Shown here piece by piece: positions 37,186-48,520 of a DNA stretch of 64,000 nucleotides. The DNA is taken from contig WPIO01000046.1 of assembly GCA_009760855.2 (NCBI GenBank), forward strand, positions 1,598,501 through 1,662,500, in the 5' to 3' direction. Below the pieces are notes generated by a model. It made no database searches. It had not been told where the DNA came from and saw nothing but the letters and a program-made list of their open reading frames with translations. The stretch comes from Cristatella mucedo (taxonomy: Eukaryota > Bryozoa > Phylactolaemata > Cristatellidae). Position numbers and translations under genes: made by a program. How positions within the stretch are numbered: the first letter of the stretch is position 1; each line of letters begins with the position of its first letter.

Positions 37186-37396
37186 CGTGAATAAATAAAT
37201 AAATCCCAGATGATTAAACAGTCTCGTTTTGTATAGCGACAGAAGAGCCTTTATGGCTATCACCACCGCTTTCAGTGGCGATAAAGGATCGCCTACCGCA
37301 GGAATCGAACCCACGACCTCGATACCGCTTTCACGACCTCGAGACCGAGGTCGTGAAAGCAACAACCTTATCTAGTGCGCCATCATGGCTCACCCT
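37186..37396 (-). mobile_element. SINE-1 with a repeated hairpin segment
   Basis: Starts after (AATA)n with 'ccagatgattaaacagtctc', then the body hairpins, and B box GGTTCGATTCC on the minus strand. The 'cacgacctcga' segment is present twice (about 37311 and 37331). The second copy pairs perfectly with 'cgaggtcgtgaaa' over 13 bp. The head ends at 'gccatcatggctcac'. Confidence 0.85.
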
Positions 37397-37454
37397 CGAA
37401 GTCTGAATAGCTTGTAATATCTTATGCATACGCAACCTCTTCATCTTTGAACAG

Positions 37455-37715
37455 GAAAAAATGCTTCTGTGATGGTGCATACAGTATAGCCACAGTACTG
37501 GCGACCTATGCTGTAGTAGATAGCTCGCTAAGCCTAAGCGGTTTTCTACGCACGCACAGTACCCACTGGACTCCAAATCAAAGCAACAAAGAAAATAAGA
37601 AGCATTGCTGATCAGGAGGGAATTCGATGAAGCAAATAGCAAACAGGAAGTACCAGCGAAGAGCGGCTGCAAAGGATATGCTATAGTCGGCCGAACGAGA
37701 GATGCTTCGGTATTA
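37455..37715 (-). mobile_element. LINE-B 3' end, degraded
   Basis: 'gcctaagcggttttctacgc', 'cagtacccactggactcc' and 'agaagcattgctgatcagga' match the LINE-B C-terminal coding region on the minus strand (compare 4670-4790). Heavily mutated. Confidence 0.7.
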
Positions 37716-38039
37716 AAATGTTTACAAATGTAAACAAACGTATAAACAAATTTATTTTTTAGTCTTTTAAACCTTGCTTCGGTCGTAGGGTCAATTTTCC
37801 CAACTTTGGATTGCGTTTCTAGCATTTTTATTTTTGCAAGACACGATACGAAAGTGATAGATCTTTGATCCATTTTCCGTTAGCACCTGTATCCGTTTCC
37901 CCCTTAAAAAAGGAGACGTCGCTCCACGGGCAGACATTTTAACAGACAGGACCACCCTTGCTATAGGGTACCTCTTAAGTTTGGCGTTGCGTCTGCTGTA
38001 CGGAGGCAAGTTCCACGCCTCCTTTTAGGACGACAACGA

Positions 38040-39060
38040 CAGTCTCTCCTTTTCGCAGTCAGCCTGCTTCAGCAGCCTCTTGTAATTTCTGCTTGCTACT
38101 GATGTCAAACCTACGGCCCAGCGCTGACTTGTGCCTTCTGCCTACCTTCTCACGAGCAAGCGTATTCACTCCAGCCTGAGCGGCTCGGCCTCGCATCGAG
38201 ATCCCTCCCAAGTGCAAGTATTCTTTTCGCCGAAAGCCCAACCCAAGCCAGCAGCATACCGACGAGCGCGCGAAAGCCTGTTCCGCTGTAGCTGCTGCTG
38301 CTGCGGCCGGCGTTCAGCGCCAGCATTCGCACACGATCGACCACAACGCTTATCGTGCCGACAGCGTTACTTCGTCGCGTCACCGCGTCGTAGCCGAAGC
38401 CGCGGTTTTTTTAGGCACGTGGGGTCGGCATCGTCTGCGGTGCGACCGGCTCGGTCGTCAGGCTAGAGCCTCCTTCTAGAGCCAAATTCGAAAGGTTGAT
38501 GTTCGCATAAGATGGAGGAGCGGCCGGCGCGCCGATGGGCAGCCACTGGAGCTGCAGGGTATTACTACTCGAACCGCTCTCACCTCTTCCCCTCGGCCCG
38601 TCGAAAAATATATCCACCCGCCATTGTACTGTACATGATGCTTTCACGAGTCGCTAGAGCCATGCTTAATTATTTGTGCGTTGAACTATTGGTGGTACGT
38701 GGATGCAGCCCGGTGAGCCGTGATGGCACACTAGGTAAGGCGGTTGCTTTCACGACCTCGTTCCCGAGGTCGTGGGTTCGATTCCTGCGGTGGGCGATTC
38801 TTTATCGCCACTACAAGCGGTGGTGATAGCCGTAAAGGCTCTTCTGTCGCTATACAAAAAGAGGCGGTTTAATCAGCTAGGATTTTTTTTTCTAAGTGCA
38901 GTGTAAGTATTCGTTTCGAAAGCGAGCGAGCGCATTCTACCGCTTTCTCCCAGCCCCGCCCGACCGCCCGCCCCTTCTCATTAGATGACGCCACCGCCCA
39001 ACTGTTCACCCACCGGCGCCTCTCCGCATCGTCGCACGCATCTCCTATTTACCGACTTAT
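38040..39060. other. CpG- and GC-rich patch, candidate regulatory region
   Basis: CpG dinucleotides are far denser here than around it, especially at 38100-38480 and 38920-39040, where GC-box-like cccgcc motifs occur. A SINE-1 copy sits in the middle. Frames of 77-111 codons on both strands have no recognisable domain. This could be a CpG-island-like promoter or 5' exon, or simply a GC-rich repeat. Confidence 0.3.
38706..38890 (+). mobile_element. SINE-1 reference copy
   Basis: Best-preserved copy. The A-box region is TGGCACACTAGG (38724-38735) and the B box GGTTCGATTCC (38775-38785) fits the pol III consensus. The anticodon-arm hairpin is 'cacgacctcgttcccgaggt'. Body stem-loops are GGCGAT/ATCGCC (38793-38798 with 38804-38809) and AGCC/GGCT (38828-38831 with 38837-38840). 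It ends in 'ttaatcagctagga' and a run of T, not A. Confidence 0.9.
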
Positions 39061-39890
39061 TGTGAACCCTTTGAAGATCATAAACCCTCGCCTTGGTTTG
39101 AGCCAACTCTTCGAAGCAATTTTCTCCTGCTGCCAACCGAATCGTGCTGCATGCTTGGTAACCACATGCAGCCTTTCCGAAGGTCCTGATTGCGGCTGAA
39201 AAGTTTTGAAATGGTCAATAATATTAAAGCGAGGACACTATGGCAAATCGCAAATGGTGAACTGATGTGGATAAGTAGTTTGACAAACGCGCGACGAATG
39301 ATGGGATTGCTCGGTCCGTTGTTCAGAGCCGTCATTCGAGCCTTGTAATCCCAGCAGCGGCTGGGGTCTCGGAAGCCGGAATGTCCAAACAATGGGTCAC
39401 ACATTCGACTTTTGCTGAGGAAATTTATTTTAAAAAGGAAAGAAATTTATAAATTCAATCCAAAGTGTTGAAGACTGACAAGCATTCGGAACATCGGTAA
39501 ATACAATTCCTTTGCCAGACATTTACACCGGAAGTAGGATATCGAACTCGCCAATATAAGCTTCGGTGAATATAAGTCCAGCGGAGTGACGCTTCTCCGG
39601 TGAACTTTGTTAGTAAAGCTCAAATTTTAATCGCAAACCTAAACTTACACCAGACCGTCACTCAAAGCAATGAATTGTGCGTATAATTTTCTAAACAGTG
39701 ATACGACTCAGAGCCAACTCTCCGACTGATTGTTATAACAATCCAAAAGCCCAGAACCTCACGCGACAATTCTAACGCCGCCCAAAATGAGGAGCCCAGC
39801 ATCGGCGAGCGGCTACATATCCCGGGCTATTCAAGCTTTATTTACTTGCAATACGTATGATTACACGCGCCGTGGTGATTTAGCTGCGTT
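39061..39890. other. Unassigned sequence
   Basis: No gene recognised. A 108-codon minus frame (39078-39404) shows no known domain. Confidence 0.35.
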
Positions 39891-39892
39891 CG

Positions 39893-40299
39893 GCAACTAT
39901 GCTATCTCTAGGTCCCATACAATTTACAGCCGCCGGGGCCGCGGTAACTAAGGAGGCGATTGTCGCCGCACTTCGGTCACTTTCGCATGTACTCTCGCTT
40001 GATTGCACGAGAGTCCGTGATGTAGTGGATTATATTCTGAAATGCAGCCTCGCAGAGATTTTCCCGAACGTGAGGTCACTTTACGAATCGTCTTTTCAAT
40101 GCCTCCTCGCGTTGCAACCAAAGTGTGCAGTTACTCCTAAATTGAACCGCATCAAATATTATTTACGCACAACTACGGCGCAGGAGAGGCTTTGTGGACT
40201 ATCACTGATATTCATCGTACGTCACTAAGTGATGAGCTTGATTACACTCAATTGTTTGAAGCTTTCGCGAGCCGGAAAGTGCATCGTGCTCCTCCTTAG
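39893..40299 (+). pseudogene. hAT transposase C-terminal dimerisation region, broken
   Basis: Matches the conserved C-terminus of hAT transposases (TTF-type/ZMYM-like group). FPNVRSL is followed, in another frame, by LRIVFSMPPRVAT, then KLNRIKYYLRTTTAQERL in the first frame (the KLKLIKNYLRSTMSQERL-type block). The terminal SDELDYTQLFEAFASRK lies in a third reading and stops at 40297-40299. At least three frame changes show it is dead. The catalytic core and zinc finger are absent or unrecognisable upstream. A host gene derived from hAT cannot be fully excluded but is unlikely. Confidence 0.85.
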
Positions 40300-40464
40300 G
40301 TGAAAAATTAAATGAAGCTAAAAATGTACCTTGAAGTTTTATTCTTTTGAATTTTAATAAACATTAACTACGAAAGTAAAATCAACTATTGACTTTGAAA
40401 GCAGGGGCACGTGACCTTTATAAGTCACACGACAGCTCTGCGCAGTAGATTACTATAAATCGCA

Positions 40465-41125
40465 TTAGCTCCCCGGTTCTGTATAGGCTGGACTACTGCA
40501 ATTCCACCTTGGCTGGGCAGCCAAAAAACGACTAAGCCTCTGCAGTTCGTGATGAAAATGGCTGCAAGATAGTCAGAAAATCCCAGAGGTTCAGCCATGT
40601 GTTTCCTTTACTGAAGGAGCTAAGATGACTCCCAATTGATCAATCGATACAGAGTAACATTCTTAAAACTCACAAGGTCCGCCATGGCTTGCCTCATTCA
40701 TAACTAACTGTACTGCTGCACCAGTTTAATCCTCTTCGTGTCCTCAGGTCTTCAAGGGACAATAAACTAGCGGTTCCGTGCGTACGCTTAATGGCCTTTA
40801 GCGACAAAATTTTTGTTCTTCAGGTCCTAGACTGTGAAACTCACTTCCGCAACTCTTACGCAACGATATTTATTATCCTGCTGCCGACTGTGGCCATCCT
40901 TTCCAGCCGCCCTGAGCTGCTACTTCCACTACCTCAGCTGCTCCCCTGACTCAGCCATACTTCCCACTTGCTCTTTGTTGCATGAGGTGAAGTCTGTTGA
41001 ATACCGTAAGTGTATGAAAAGCAGCATAGGCTCTGAGTGCGCTACAGAAAACTCTCCTGCGTAACACCCACTTAGTCTCTGATTCTTTGTAGAATTGCAG
41101 ACGGAGATACATTACATTAAATTAC
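40465..41125 (+). mobile_element. LINE-B 3' end, degraded
   Basis: Plus-strand LINE-B from the LSRLDYCNS region ('ctggactactgcaattccac') through 'cagaggttcagccatgtg' to the 3' UTR 'tgcagacggagatacattac'. It ends in an (ATTAC)n-like tail. The frame at 40834-41064 keeps the C-terminus ending ENSPA. Multiple indels upstream. Confidence 0.88.
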
Positions 41126-42584
41126 ATCAAGTTACCACTGGCGCCTCCTCGCAGCTGCCAGCCAAATCTGATTAAATAGAACACCTTATCAACCATTTGA
41201 AGATAGTTACGCCCTAATTCTACTTTAACCGGTCCACCTGCCGGCCGCATTCGGATTATGCAATAATAACGTACAATTATCCTTTGAACTTATCCGGGGA
41301 GTTGTTAAGGGACGAGCGGACTCGCCTGTGAATGGATGGATGTGCATTCGCTATTACAGCGTTTGTTGTGGCTCCTGATACTTTTAATACTCTAACCGCC
41401 AATAACATCACTAATGCCTGAAGTAAAATCTATGCTTTGTTTTTACTTTGTGAGCTAAGTTTCTGTGCTGTATTATGACTGATACTAGCTGAAACCCTTA
41501 AAAAATCCAGGGAAATTCCGAGTTGCATTACAATGCAGGTCTGAGTGTCCACCTACCTGGTGGTAAGTCCAGCCTAGCCGGTGAGCCGGCCTACTGACGG
41601 GCTGGGACTCAATACCACGTGACCTGTGTAGTCGTGTGCTCGAATCTTACCTCCGGTCTCTTTCTGTTCTGACATTCTCATAAGAGTTTTCGTGTGCGAC
41701 ATTTTTATTGAGCTTCAGCCGTGTGGCACTGAGTGCCTTCCTTTGTTGCTTGTTTTTCTCGCCGTCTTCTGCTTTAGCTACCTTACGTTCTGCTCGCTGT
41801 ATTCTATTTCGTTCCCAATTCTTATCTGCAAAAACTCACCCGTCCACTATGGGGACGGAAATCAAAGCCCCGCGAAGAAGAACGTGCGTTTCCATCGCCA
41901 ACAAAAGGCAGTCGCAGCACGGCGTCACGCTCACTTTGGCAGCTTTCCAATACGGCAACTGCCGGTCCAAGCGGAAGCTGGGTACCGCCGGAAGCGTCCG
42001 TCGCCAATTCGGGCGATGGCAATGGAGTCGTAGTGCAGAGGTCAAGCTGCTGGAATGCGGCGGCCACCCTTCGAAAGTTCATAGTCCGGCGAAGTTCGAG
42101 CATTTCAATGCTCGATGTCAATAGCGAGAGCGCGCGCGTTGCAGCCACGTTTGCACATGAGCAAAGTAGGCAGTGTCTGACCCCTATCTACCGTACGAAC
42201 CAAGCTTACTTTATAACGACTGATTGCGGCTCCAATCAGCGCTTTAGCGAGCATCGCATGGCACCATTGTCGCCCATCTTTCTGCAGGATGCCTGGCGAG
42301 AGTTGAGCAACTTGACTCTCTCCCATTCATAGCTGTCGAATTTCCCCTGCCAGCAATGCTGTCGAGTCCCTCAGACAGCTTGGGACGAAATAGCACTCAC
42401 AATTGACCGAGATACCATTCTTACATTGGGTTTTACCTCTTGTACAGAAGAGAATGGCATGGCAACACAGAGAAGCTAGGGATGAACCTAGGGACCAGTG
42501 ACACACGCTAAAGAAAGAACGATGCATATTAGGATTATCTGAGAGAGCATATATGGGTGGGATAGTTCAAGGGAAGCCAGAGAG
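41126..42584. other. Unassigned sequence
   Basis: No recognised gene. Overlapping frames of 113 and 138 codons (41692-42124) are open on both strands and moderately CpG-rich, without a domain I can name. Confidence 0.35.
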
Positions 42585-42747
42585 CAGGGGCGATTCCCTC
42601 CCCCCCCCCGACAGATGGAAGTACCTGCATCCTACGGCAAATTTCCCCAGGCCTGGGGGAGTGGCAAAGGACCCTTGCCCCTCCCCCTGAAGTACCCTTT
42701 CACCGCCTGAACCCTTGCCTGATCTAAAAATTCTGGCTCCACCCCTG
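42585..42747. mobile_element. Candidate short hAT-like MITE
   Basis: Left end caggggcgattccc and right end, reverse complemented as caggggtggagccag, form an imperfect inverted pair of the same type as at 8699 and 9420. Interior is C/G-rich. The 8-bp flanks do not match, so the call is weak. Confidence 0.4.
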
Positions 42748-42772
42748 ATTAAGTTGGCTGAATACACATAGT

Positions 42773-42930
42773 AATAATAATAATATATTTGATATAGCAC
42801 CCTCAGGGAATTCAATGTCTTTCTAGGCACTTTACATTTGCTGCAAAGGAAGCACGATCGAATGGTGAGTGGTAGCATGCTCAATAAACAACAAGAATAA
42901 CATGGTTAGGGGTGTCATGCAAATGAACAA
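42773..42930 (-). mobile_element. LINE-A 3' tail (solo)
   Basis: (TAA)n, 'agcaccctcagggaattcaa', 'ctaggcactttacatttg', 'gcacgatcgaatggtgag'. Same subfamily as 5068-5265. Confidence 0.88.
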
Positions 42931-43312
42931 GCATGTACAGTATCTTTTTCAGGTGAGAAGTGTATTATAACTGCAGTGAAATCCGTGTGCAGATTAAATT
43001 ACTGATATTTTGCTGATTAGGCTATTTGAGAAGACACTCGAACACCGTGTTTTCAGGGCTCAGAGACAGCTAAAGTGTTTGTTGGATAGGGAACTGCTAG
43101 TACCCTTTGAGAAATGCAGACCCTTACCAGCCTGTCACTTTTGGCTCCATCATACTGCCTATCCACGATTAGCAGCCAACCATCCTTTTGTGTGTTCTAC
43201 TCTCACTGGCCTTACTCTTACCCAGTTGCTTTCACATGCTCTACTTTTCTCATAATCATCAACACAAAATTAGCCTTTAAATGCAATCGTTGTTACATAT
43301 ACATGCATACAC

Positions 43313-43317
<5 letters not shown>

Positions 43318-43363
<46 letters not shown>

Positions 43364-43365
43364 TA

Positions 43366-43426
<61 letters not shown>

Positions 43427-43441
43427 TTATTTATTTATTTA
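43318..43441 (+). repeat. (CA)n(TA)n(TTTA)n compound microsatellite
   Basis: CA runs split by one GCATACAAA interruption, then (TA)n, then (TTTA)n to 43441. Confidence 0.97.
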
Positions 43442-44364
43442 TATACAGCATTTGAAGGCTAGCTAACTGCAGCGATCTGCTAGAAACGCTTGTCATCAGG
43501 CATGCCCATACACCGTGTCAATTGCATCTTGCATCTTTAAGCATAGGTAGGGGGCCAGTAGCCCTGGCCCCATTTGGACCTAGCCGAAGAGGCCTGTCGG
43601 GCAGCCTGAGAAGAGACCATTTACCCCTATTATGGTTGGCCGGCTTCGGCAAGGTTAAGAGCTTGCCCCACCTTTGCAATGCCCACGATGGCACCAAACT
43701 AGCGACAGTGAGGGGGCTCAAGGGCGACTTCAATCGTAACCTTCAAACGCTCTAGCTGCAGAACCGGCTGTCAGATCACAGCATCTGGGGGCTATGCTGC
43801 TCTCCCCTCTGCATGGCAGCAACTGTCATGGTTTCTAACTCAAATGAGGAAGGGTCTACACACTCGTTCTATAGCATTATACGCAGGTAGCTTACGGCAC
43901 GGCCCGGGCATGTCGCTTCGCTGCCGACGTGTCGTCGTGTCGAGCACTCTCTGGCAAAATCACATAATAGTGCACAGGTTCGGCGAAGACTTGCCTCTGT
44001 TATTGCAAGCCAGCCGAATTGGTGCCCGACAGGCACCGTGATGCAATTGCAGCAATGTACACAGACAAACTCGCTGCCCAAGCTTTTTGGATGGGCCAAC
44101 AGACGGCCGAATACCGCAATGTGGACATGTAGGTTAACGAATTGAGTTACAGGCAAATCATGGGTAGCCAAGCGTGCTCGCAGCACGAGGTGAGTAGGCT
44201 AGAGAAAACCAAGAGGCCTGTGTGAGGGTGCAATGAACATGAGAGGCCATGAAACGCTGAGCCGAAAGGAGGAGAAATTCAAGATTCCTAGAAAGGCAAA
44301 TGAAGCCAGTCAAAGGAAGTCGGGTATCTGAACTGAAACACTTCCGGTCCCCCACCATCCATCA
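43442..44364. other. Unassigned sequence
   Basis: Nothing recognised. Short frames only. Confidence 0.35.
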
Positions 44365-44695
44365 GGCATTCCACTCGCCGCCTCTAACTCCGGTCTTTTG
44401 ATTCACCCCTCCGACGAGCCTCAAGCCACTTGGAGACCCTGCCTTCAATTCCTGTGCTCCCAAAGCCTAAAACTCACTACCGACTGACATCGCACAGTTT
44501 CTTTTGTGTCAAAAAACCTATATGTTCCTCGCTGCCTTTGCTACTTCCGTGTTGTGTGTCTTGTGTTCACTGGAATTGTGAGCCTAATTGACATGATTCT
44601 TTTTCATAAGCATAAGTAAAGCGCCTAGAAAGAGACTTAGTTACCTTACGGTGTTGCTAAAAGTTGTAATTGCTATTATTAGAATTATTTGTTAA
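44365..44695 (+). mobile_element. LINE-A relative, 3' end
   Basis: 'cctcaagccacttggagacc', 'gtgctcccaaagcctaaaac' match the LINE-A ORF2 C-terminal codons (LKSFGD, APKAWNS). 'aagtaaagcgcctagaaaga' is the LINE-A-type 3' tail, ending at 'attattagaatta'. The 3' UTR between differs from LINE-A proper, so this is a sister subfamily. Confidence 0.75.
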
Positions 44696-45724
44696 GTGTT
44701 TACAAGGGCTATCCGACAAATCGAGTGCTAGTATAGCCGATGACAAAAGGCAATCTTCTTTGAAAATGCAGGAAGACGGCCGGCTGCCTTGAGACTGAGT
44801 GCTGAAACATGTTCACCTCGAGTAAGGTAATACCAGGACTAATCATGCAACCTCTGATTGGCCAACTCTCTGGGCCAATCATAGCGATCTGTCGATCGTT
44901 CTGCCGATGGCCCACCACAGGGCCCAAAGACTTGGCTTGAAGCTTACACTATCGTGCTATCACAGCATCCCGGCGTACTGCCTGAATGTGTGCATGTGGT
45001 GGGTCCGGGCTGGTAGGAAGAACCCTTCGAGTGGTGCAGTAGAGTTACTAGATGTATGAAGGCCTTAGCAGCGATTGCAAGTAAAGCTAATTTCAAGATA
45101 CAAATCTACCGAAAACACCTGCTTTCAGTTCAAGTTAATCCTGTCAGCAATGTGATGTGAGATTGGATCCCCCTTAATCCTGTAGTGTTGCCCAGTGTTC
45201 AAAGCTTTGCTATCCCGCGAGGTCAACTGTACCCTTATTTACAGGCTAACGCACCCGTTTTGGTCTGCTCAAGCATTGTGTACTATCATGTGTCTGAATC
45301 AGGTGACCGTCATCAACACGTGATTTGCTTGAAGTGCAATGATGAAAGAAAGCCAGTCAGGCGATTTGACAGGTAGGGTAGGGGGTTGTGCTGGCTGAGA
45401 AATTTATGGTGGGGCCAACTGTTAGTGCAAGTATTAAGCAGCCACGGCAGCTGACCTTTACAGCCATGATTACCTTGCCTTGGCATTTTACTTAACAAGT
45501 AGTGGTACAAAGCTTGCAATTCAATGTCTTCGACCATTGGTTTGGTCATCAGCATAGGTCTTCCATAACTGATTCCGGTGCCACAATAACTGCCTGCCGT
45601 TGAGTAGTACCTTTAAACTCGGTGCCCCTGCTCACTTTCGGCTGTGTTGACAGCCTAACCTGAGCCGGCCGGCTGCCTACTTCAATACTGCGCCCTGACC
45701 TGTTTGTCCGTTCGCTTTTAACCG
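44696..45724. other. Unassigned sequence
   Basis: Nothing recognised. Confidence 0.35.
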
Positions 45725-45871
45725 AAGAACAAGTGCCTACTTGGTCTCACCAGAAAACAAGCTACCGATAGTGGCAGTAGTCTATCGCCCACCAGGTAAA
45801 AATTCTCATTTATCTCAGATTTCTCCGATCTCATTTCGATTCTGTGTGCAAGAAATCGATCCTTCCTCATA

Positions 45872-46999
45872 ATGGGTGATTTCAACGTTCACTTTGATAA
45901 CTTATCTGACGCTTTCAGCACCGAATTTCGTGCATTGACTGACTCATTGTCTCTTGTGGCTCATGTGCATGGCCCTACCCACATTAAGGGTCTCACACTC
46001 GACCAGATTTTCTCATATAACTGCACTTTGTCATCACCAATTATTACCAAATCATGCTTATCTGACCACATGCAGATCTCATTCAATCTACAGTGTGTGC
46101 CCACATCATCCTCTAAAATAACCTGTGAATCGCGAAACCTCAAGACCCTTGACATCGATGCTGTCCGTTCGAGAATATCTGCTTCACCTCTGCTGCTCAA
46201 TCCTCCCTCCGATCTGTCATCATTGGTAGATAGCTTCAACACGACACTAGCTGACACGCTAGACGAGTTTGCGCCTCTGACAAAGCGCACTGTGCGCCCC
46301 CGCCCAGACGGTCTATGGTTTACCACAGACATTAAACTAGCCAAGTCTACTAAACGAAAGCTTGAAAAAGCATACAAAAGATCAGGACTGACTGTCCATC
46401 GACAGGCATATGAAAACTACTGTAGGTCGTACCAATCGATCCTAGCAAAGGCTAAGTCTAGTTTTTATAAAAACATTGTTGAATCACAGATGCACAATCC
46501 AAAAATGCTGATGTCGACAATAAACCATCTCCTCAACCGTTCCCAGATTTGCTCCTTACCTGATGATCCTAATGATGATCGCTTCTCTCGATTCTTTGTG
46601 CAGAAGATAGACAAGATCAGGAAATCCATCCCTGTGATGAAAAACTCCCCACTAGAATGCTGTTCCTCGGTTCCTGGCTGCACCTCAATGTCTGCATTTA
46701 AGCAGGTCACTAGTGATCTAGTCCTAAAGTTCGTATCTCAATCAAAAAAGACAAGTCCTCTGGACCCTATTCCCACTGTCCTGCTCCTACGTTGCATTGA
46801 TCTGCTGCTGCCATGCATAACTAACATAATTAATATGTCATTAGCCTCAGGTCAGGTCCCAGCACCTTTCAAAAAAGCTGTAGTCAGGCCACTTCTCAAG
46901 AAAACTACACTTGACCAAGAGAACTTGAGCAACTACCGCCCAGTTTCCCTTCTACCATTCCTATCAAAGACACTAAACGGGTCGTGGCGGACCAGCTGA
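45872..46999 (+). pseudogene. LINE-A ORF2 part 1: endonuclease C-terminal half and RT N-terminus
   Basis: 375-codon frame. MGDFNV at residues 1-6 is the conserved GDFN of AP-type endonucleases, and SDH at 64-66 is the C-terminal catalytic motif. The upstream VYRPP motif is present near 45785 in a shifted frame. A linker follows, and RT fingers begin near residue 288, with SPLDPIPTVLL, VVRPLLKK and NYRPVSLLPFLSKTL. The Met is internal, not the true start. A one-base deletion in the codons after KTL (about 46973) throws the frame off, compared with the copy at 31707. Confidence 0.9.
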
Positions 47000-48228
47000 A
47001 CTCGTATATCGAAACCTCACACCTTGCTAGTAAGTTCCAGTCTGGCTTTAGAGCTAATCACTCCACAGAGTCAGCATTGCTTCGGGTATACAACGACCTA
47101 CTTAGGAATGCAGACATGGGTAGAGTGTCTGTGCTTGTTTTGCTTGATCTTTCGGCAGCTTTTGATACCATCGATCACAAAGTTCTTCTAGAGCGCCTCT
47201 CATCTCGCCTGGGCATCACTGGCACTGCTCTGCAGTGGTTCAGGTCATACCTCAGTGGGAGACTCCAGAGTATTGAAGTGAATGGACAAAGATCATGTGA
47301 AGTACCTCTGAAATATGGAGTACCTCAGGGCTCAGTGCTAGGTCCGGTTCTTTTCACGGTTTATACTCTGCCTCTTGCTGATGTGATTGCCAAGCACAAT
47401 CTAGGCTTTCACTTCTATGCAGATGACACTCAGTTGTACCTTTGCTTTGATCCCTCCCAGCCTTCGAGCACTTCAAATTCTCTAAACTCACTTGCTGCAT
47501 GCATTGATGACATCCGCACATGGATGGCAGCAAATTTTCTAAAACTTAACGATGATAAAACTAACTTACTAGTTATGGGCAAACCCAGTGTGATCCAGAG
47601 ATTGGAAAGGCTGACTCTCAAAATGGGCTCTGCCAGCATATCTCCAGTTGAATCAGCTCGAAATCTAGGTGTCATATTCCAAAGCGACCTCTCGTTAGAC
47701 GACCATATCAGCTCCACAGTCAAATCCGCCTATTTTCAGCTTCATAACATAGCTGAAATTCGGGCTTGTTTAGATAAAGATACCACATCTAAGTTGGTCC
47801 ATGCATTCGTGACATTCCGTCTCGACTTCTGCAACTCACTGCTTACTGGCCTACCAGCATGTGCGATCAGGCGATTGCAGCTGGTGCAAAACTCTGCAGC
47901 TAGGCTTGTCTGTCGTGAGCGTCGCAGTTGCCACATTACTCCACTTCTCGCCGACCTGCACTGGCTACCAGTCAAGCAACGGATTGACTTCAAGGTTTTG
48001 TCGCTCACTTTTAGGTTCCTTCATTCTATGGCTCCAGCCTATCTGTCAGATATACTACCCCACCAGGCTAAGCATCGTACCACCCGCTTTTCGGAATCCA
48101 ACAGTCTAGAAATACCTCGTACAAACCTCAAATCCTTTGGAGACCGTGCATTTAGTTCATATGCTCCCAAAGCCTGGAACTCCCTCCCGACCTGCGTCAG
48201 AACATCCCCTGACCTGACCCACATTTAA
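46984..48228 (+). pseudogene. LINE-A ORF2 part 2: reverse transcriptase palm and C-terminus
   Basis: 414-codon frame, beginning with a GTG that is internal to the protein. QSGFRANHSTESALL lies at 19-33 and LDLSAAFD with the first catalytic Asp at 53-61. GVPQGSVLGP is at 112-121 and YADD (catalytic pair) at 145-148 (about 47416-47427). FLKLNDDKTNLLVMG and the CR1/L2 C-terminal motifs follow. All three catalytic aspartates are intact. A one-base insertion near 48220 ends the frame about 20 residues before the natural C-terminus seen at 24561. Confidence 0.93.
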
Positions 48229-48520
48229 AAGGAACCTAAAAGCTCACCTATTTAGGACAGCATTTAGTGGGTCCCTGTGATTCGTCCTTGATGTGCCTAT
48301 GCGTGCTGACACTGTGCATGCTGGCACTAACCACATTTGCATGCTGACCCTGTGCATGTCACCCCTAACCATATTATTCATTTCGTTTGTTTTTTCAAGC
48401 ATGATTTTACTTACCATTCAATGGCATTTCACTTTACAGCAAATGTAAAGCGCCTAGAGAGAGATTAAGTTCTCTGAGGGTGCTTTATCAAGTGAATTAT
48501 TATTATTATTATTATTATTA

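Larger units (their letters stand above)
45725..48520 (+). mobile_element. LINE-A, best copy (2.8 kb, 5' truncated)
   Basis: CR1/L2-group non-LTR retrotransposon. It begins in the endonuclease domain (IVAVVYRPPG-like codons near 45768-45800) and runs through the reverse transcriptase and C-terminal region. It ends with the 3' UTR 'aaatgtaaagcgcctagaga', 'agttctctgagggtgcttta' and (TTA)n. No ORF1 or 5' UTR is present. Only a few one-base indels interrupt the coding part. I could not define a target-site duplication. Confidence 0.95.

Noticed and set aside
38711-38790. Genuine tRNA gene with A and B boxes
   Set aside because: Dispersed in about ten copies with a shared non-tRNA body and an abnormal long hairpin in place of the anticodon arm. 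It is a SINE.
41692-42124. Overlapping 113- and 138-codon plus-strand frames
   Set aside because: Both strands are open in several frames, as expected for moderately GC-rich DNA. No domain recognised.
47430-48224. Plus/minus shadow frames opposite LINE-A ORF2 (also at 24514-25098, 32203-32475 and 33375-33587)
   Set aside because: Antisense of reverse transcriptase coding sequence; the repeated presence across copies reflects the LINE only.
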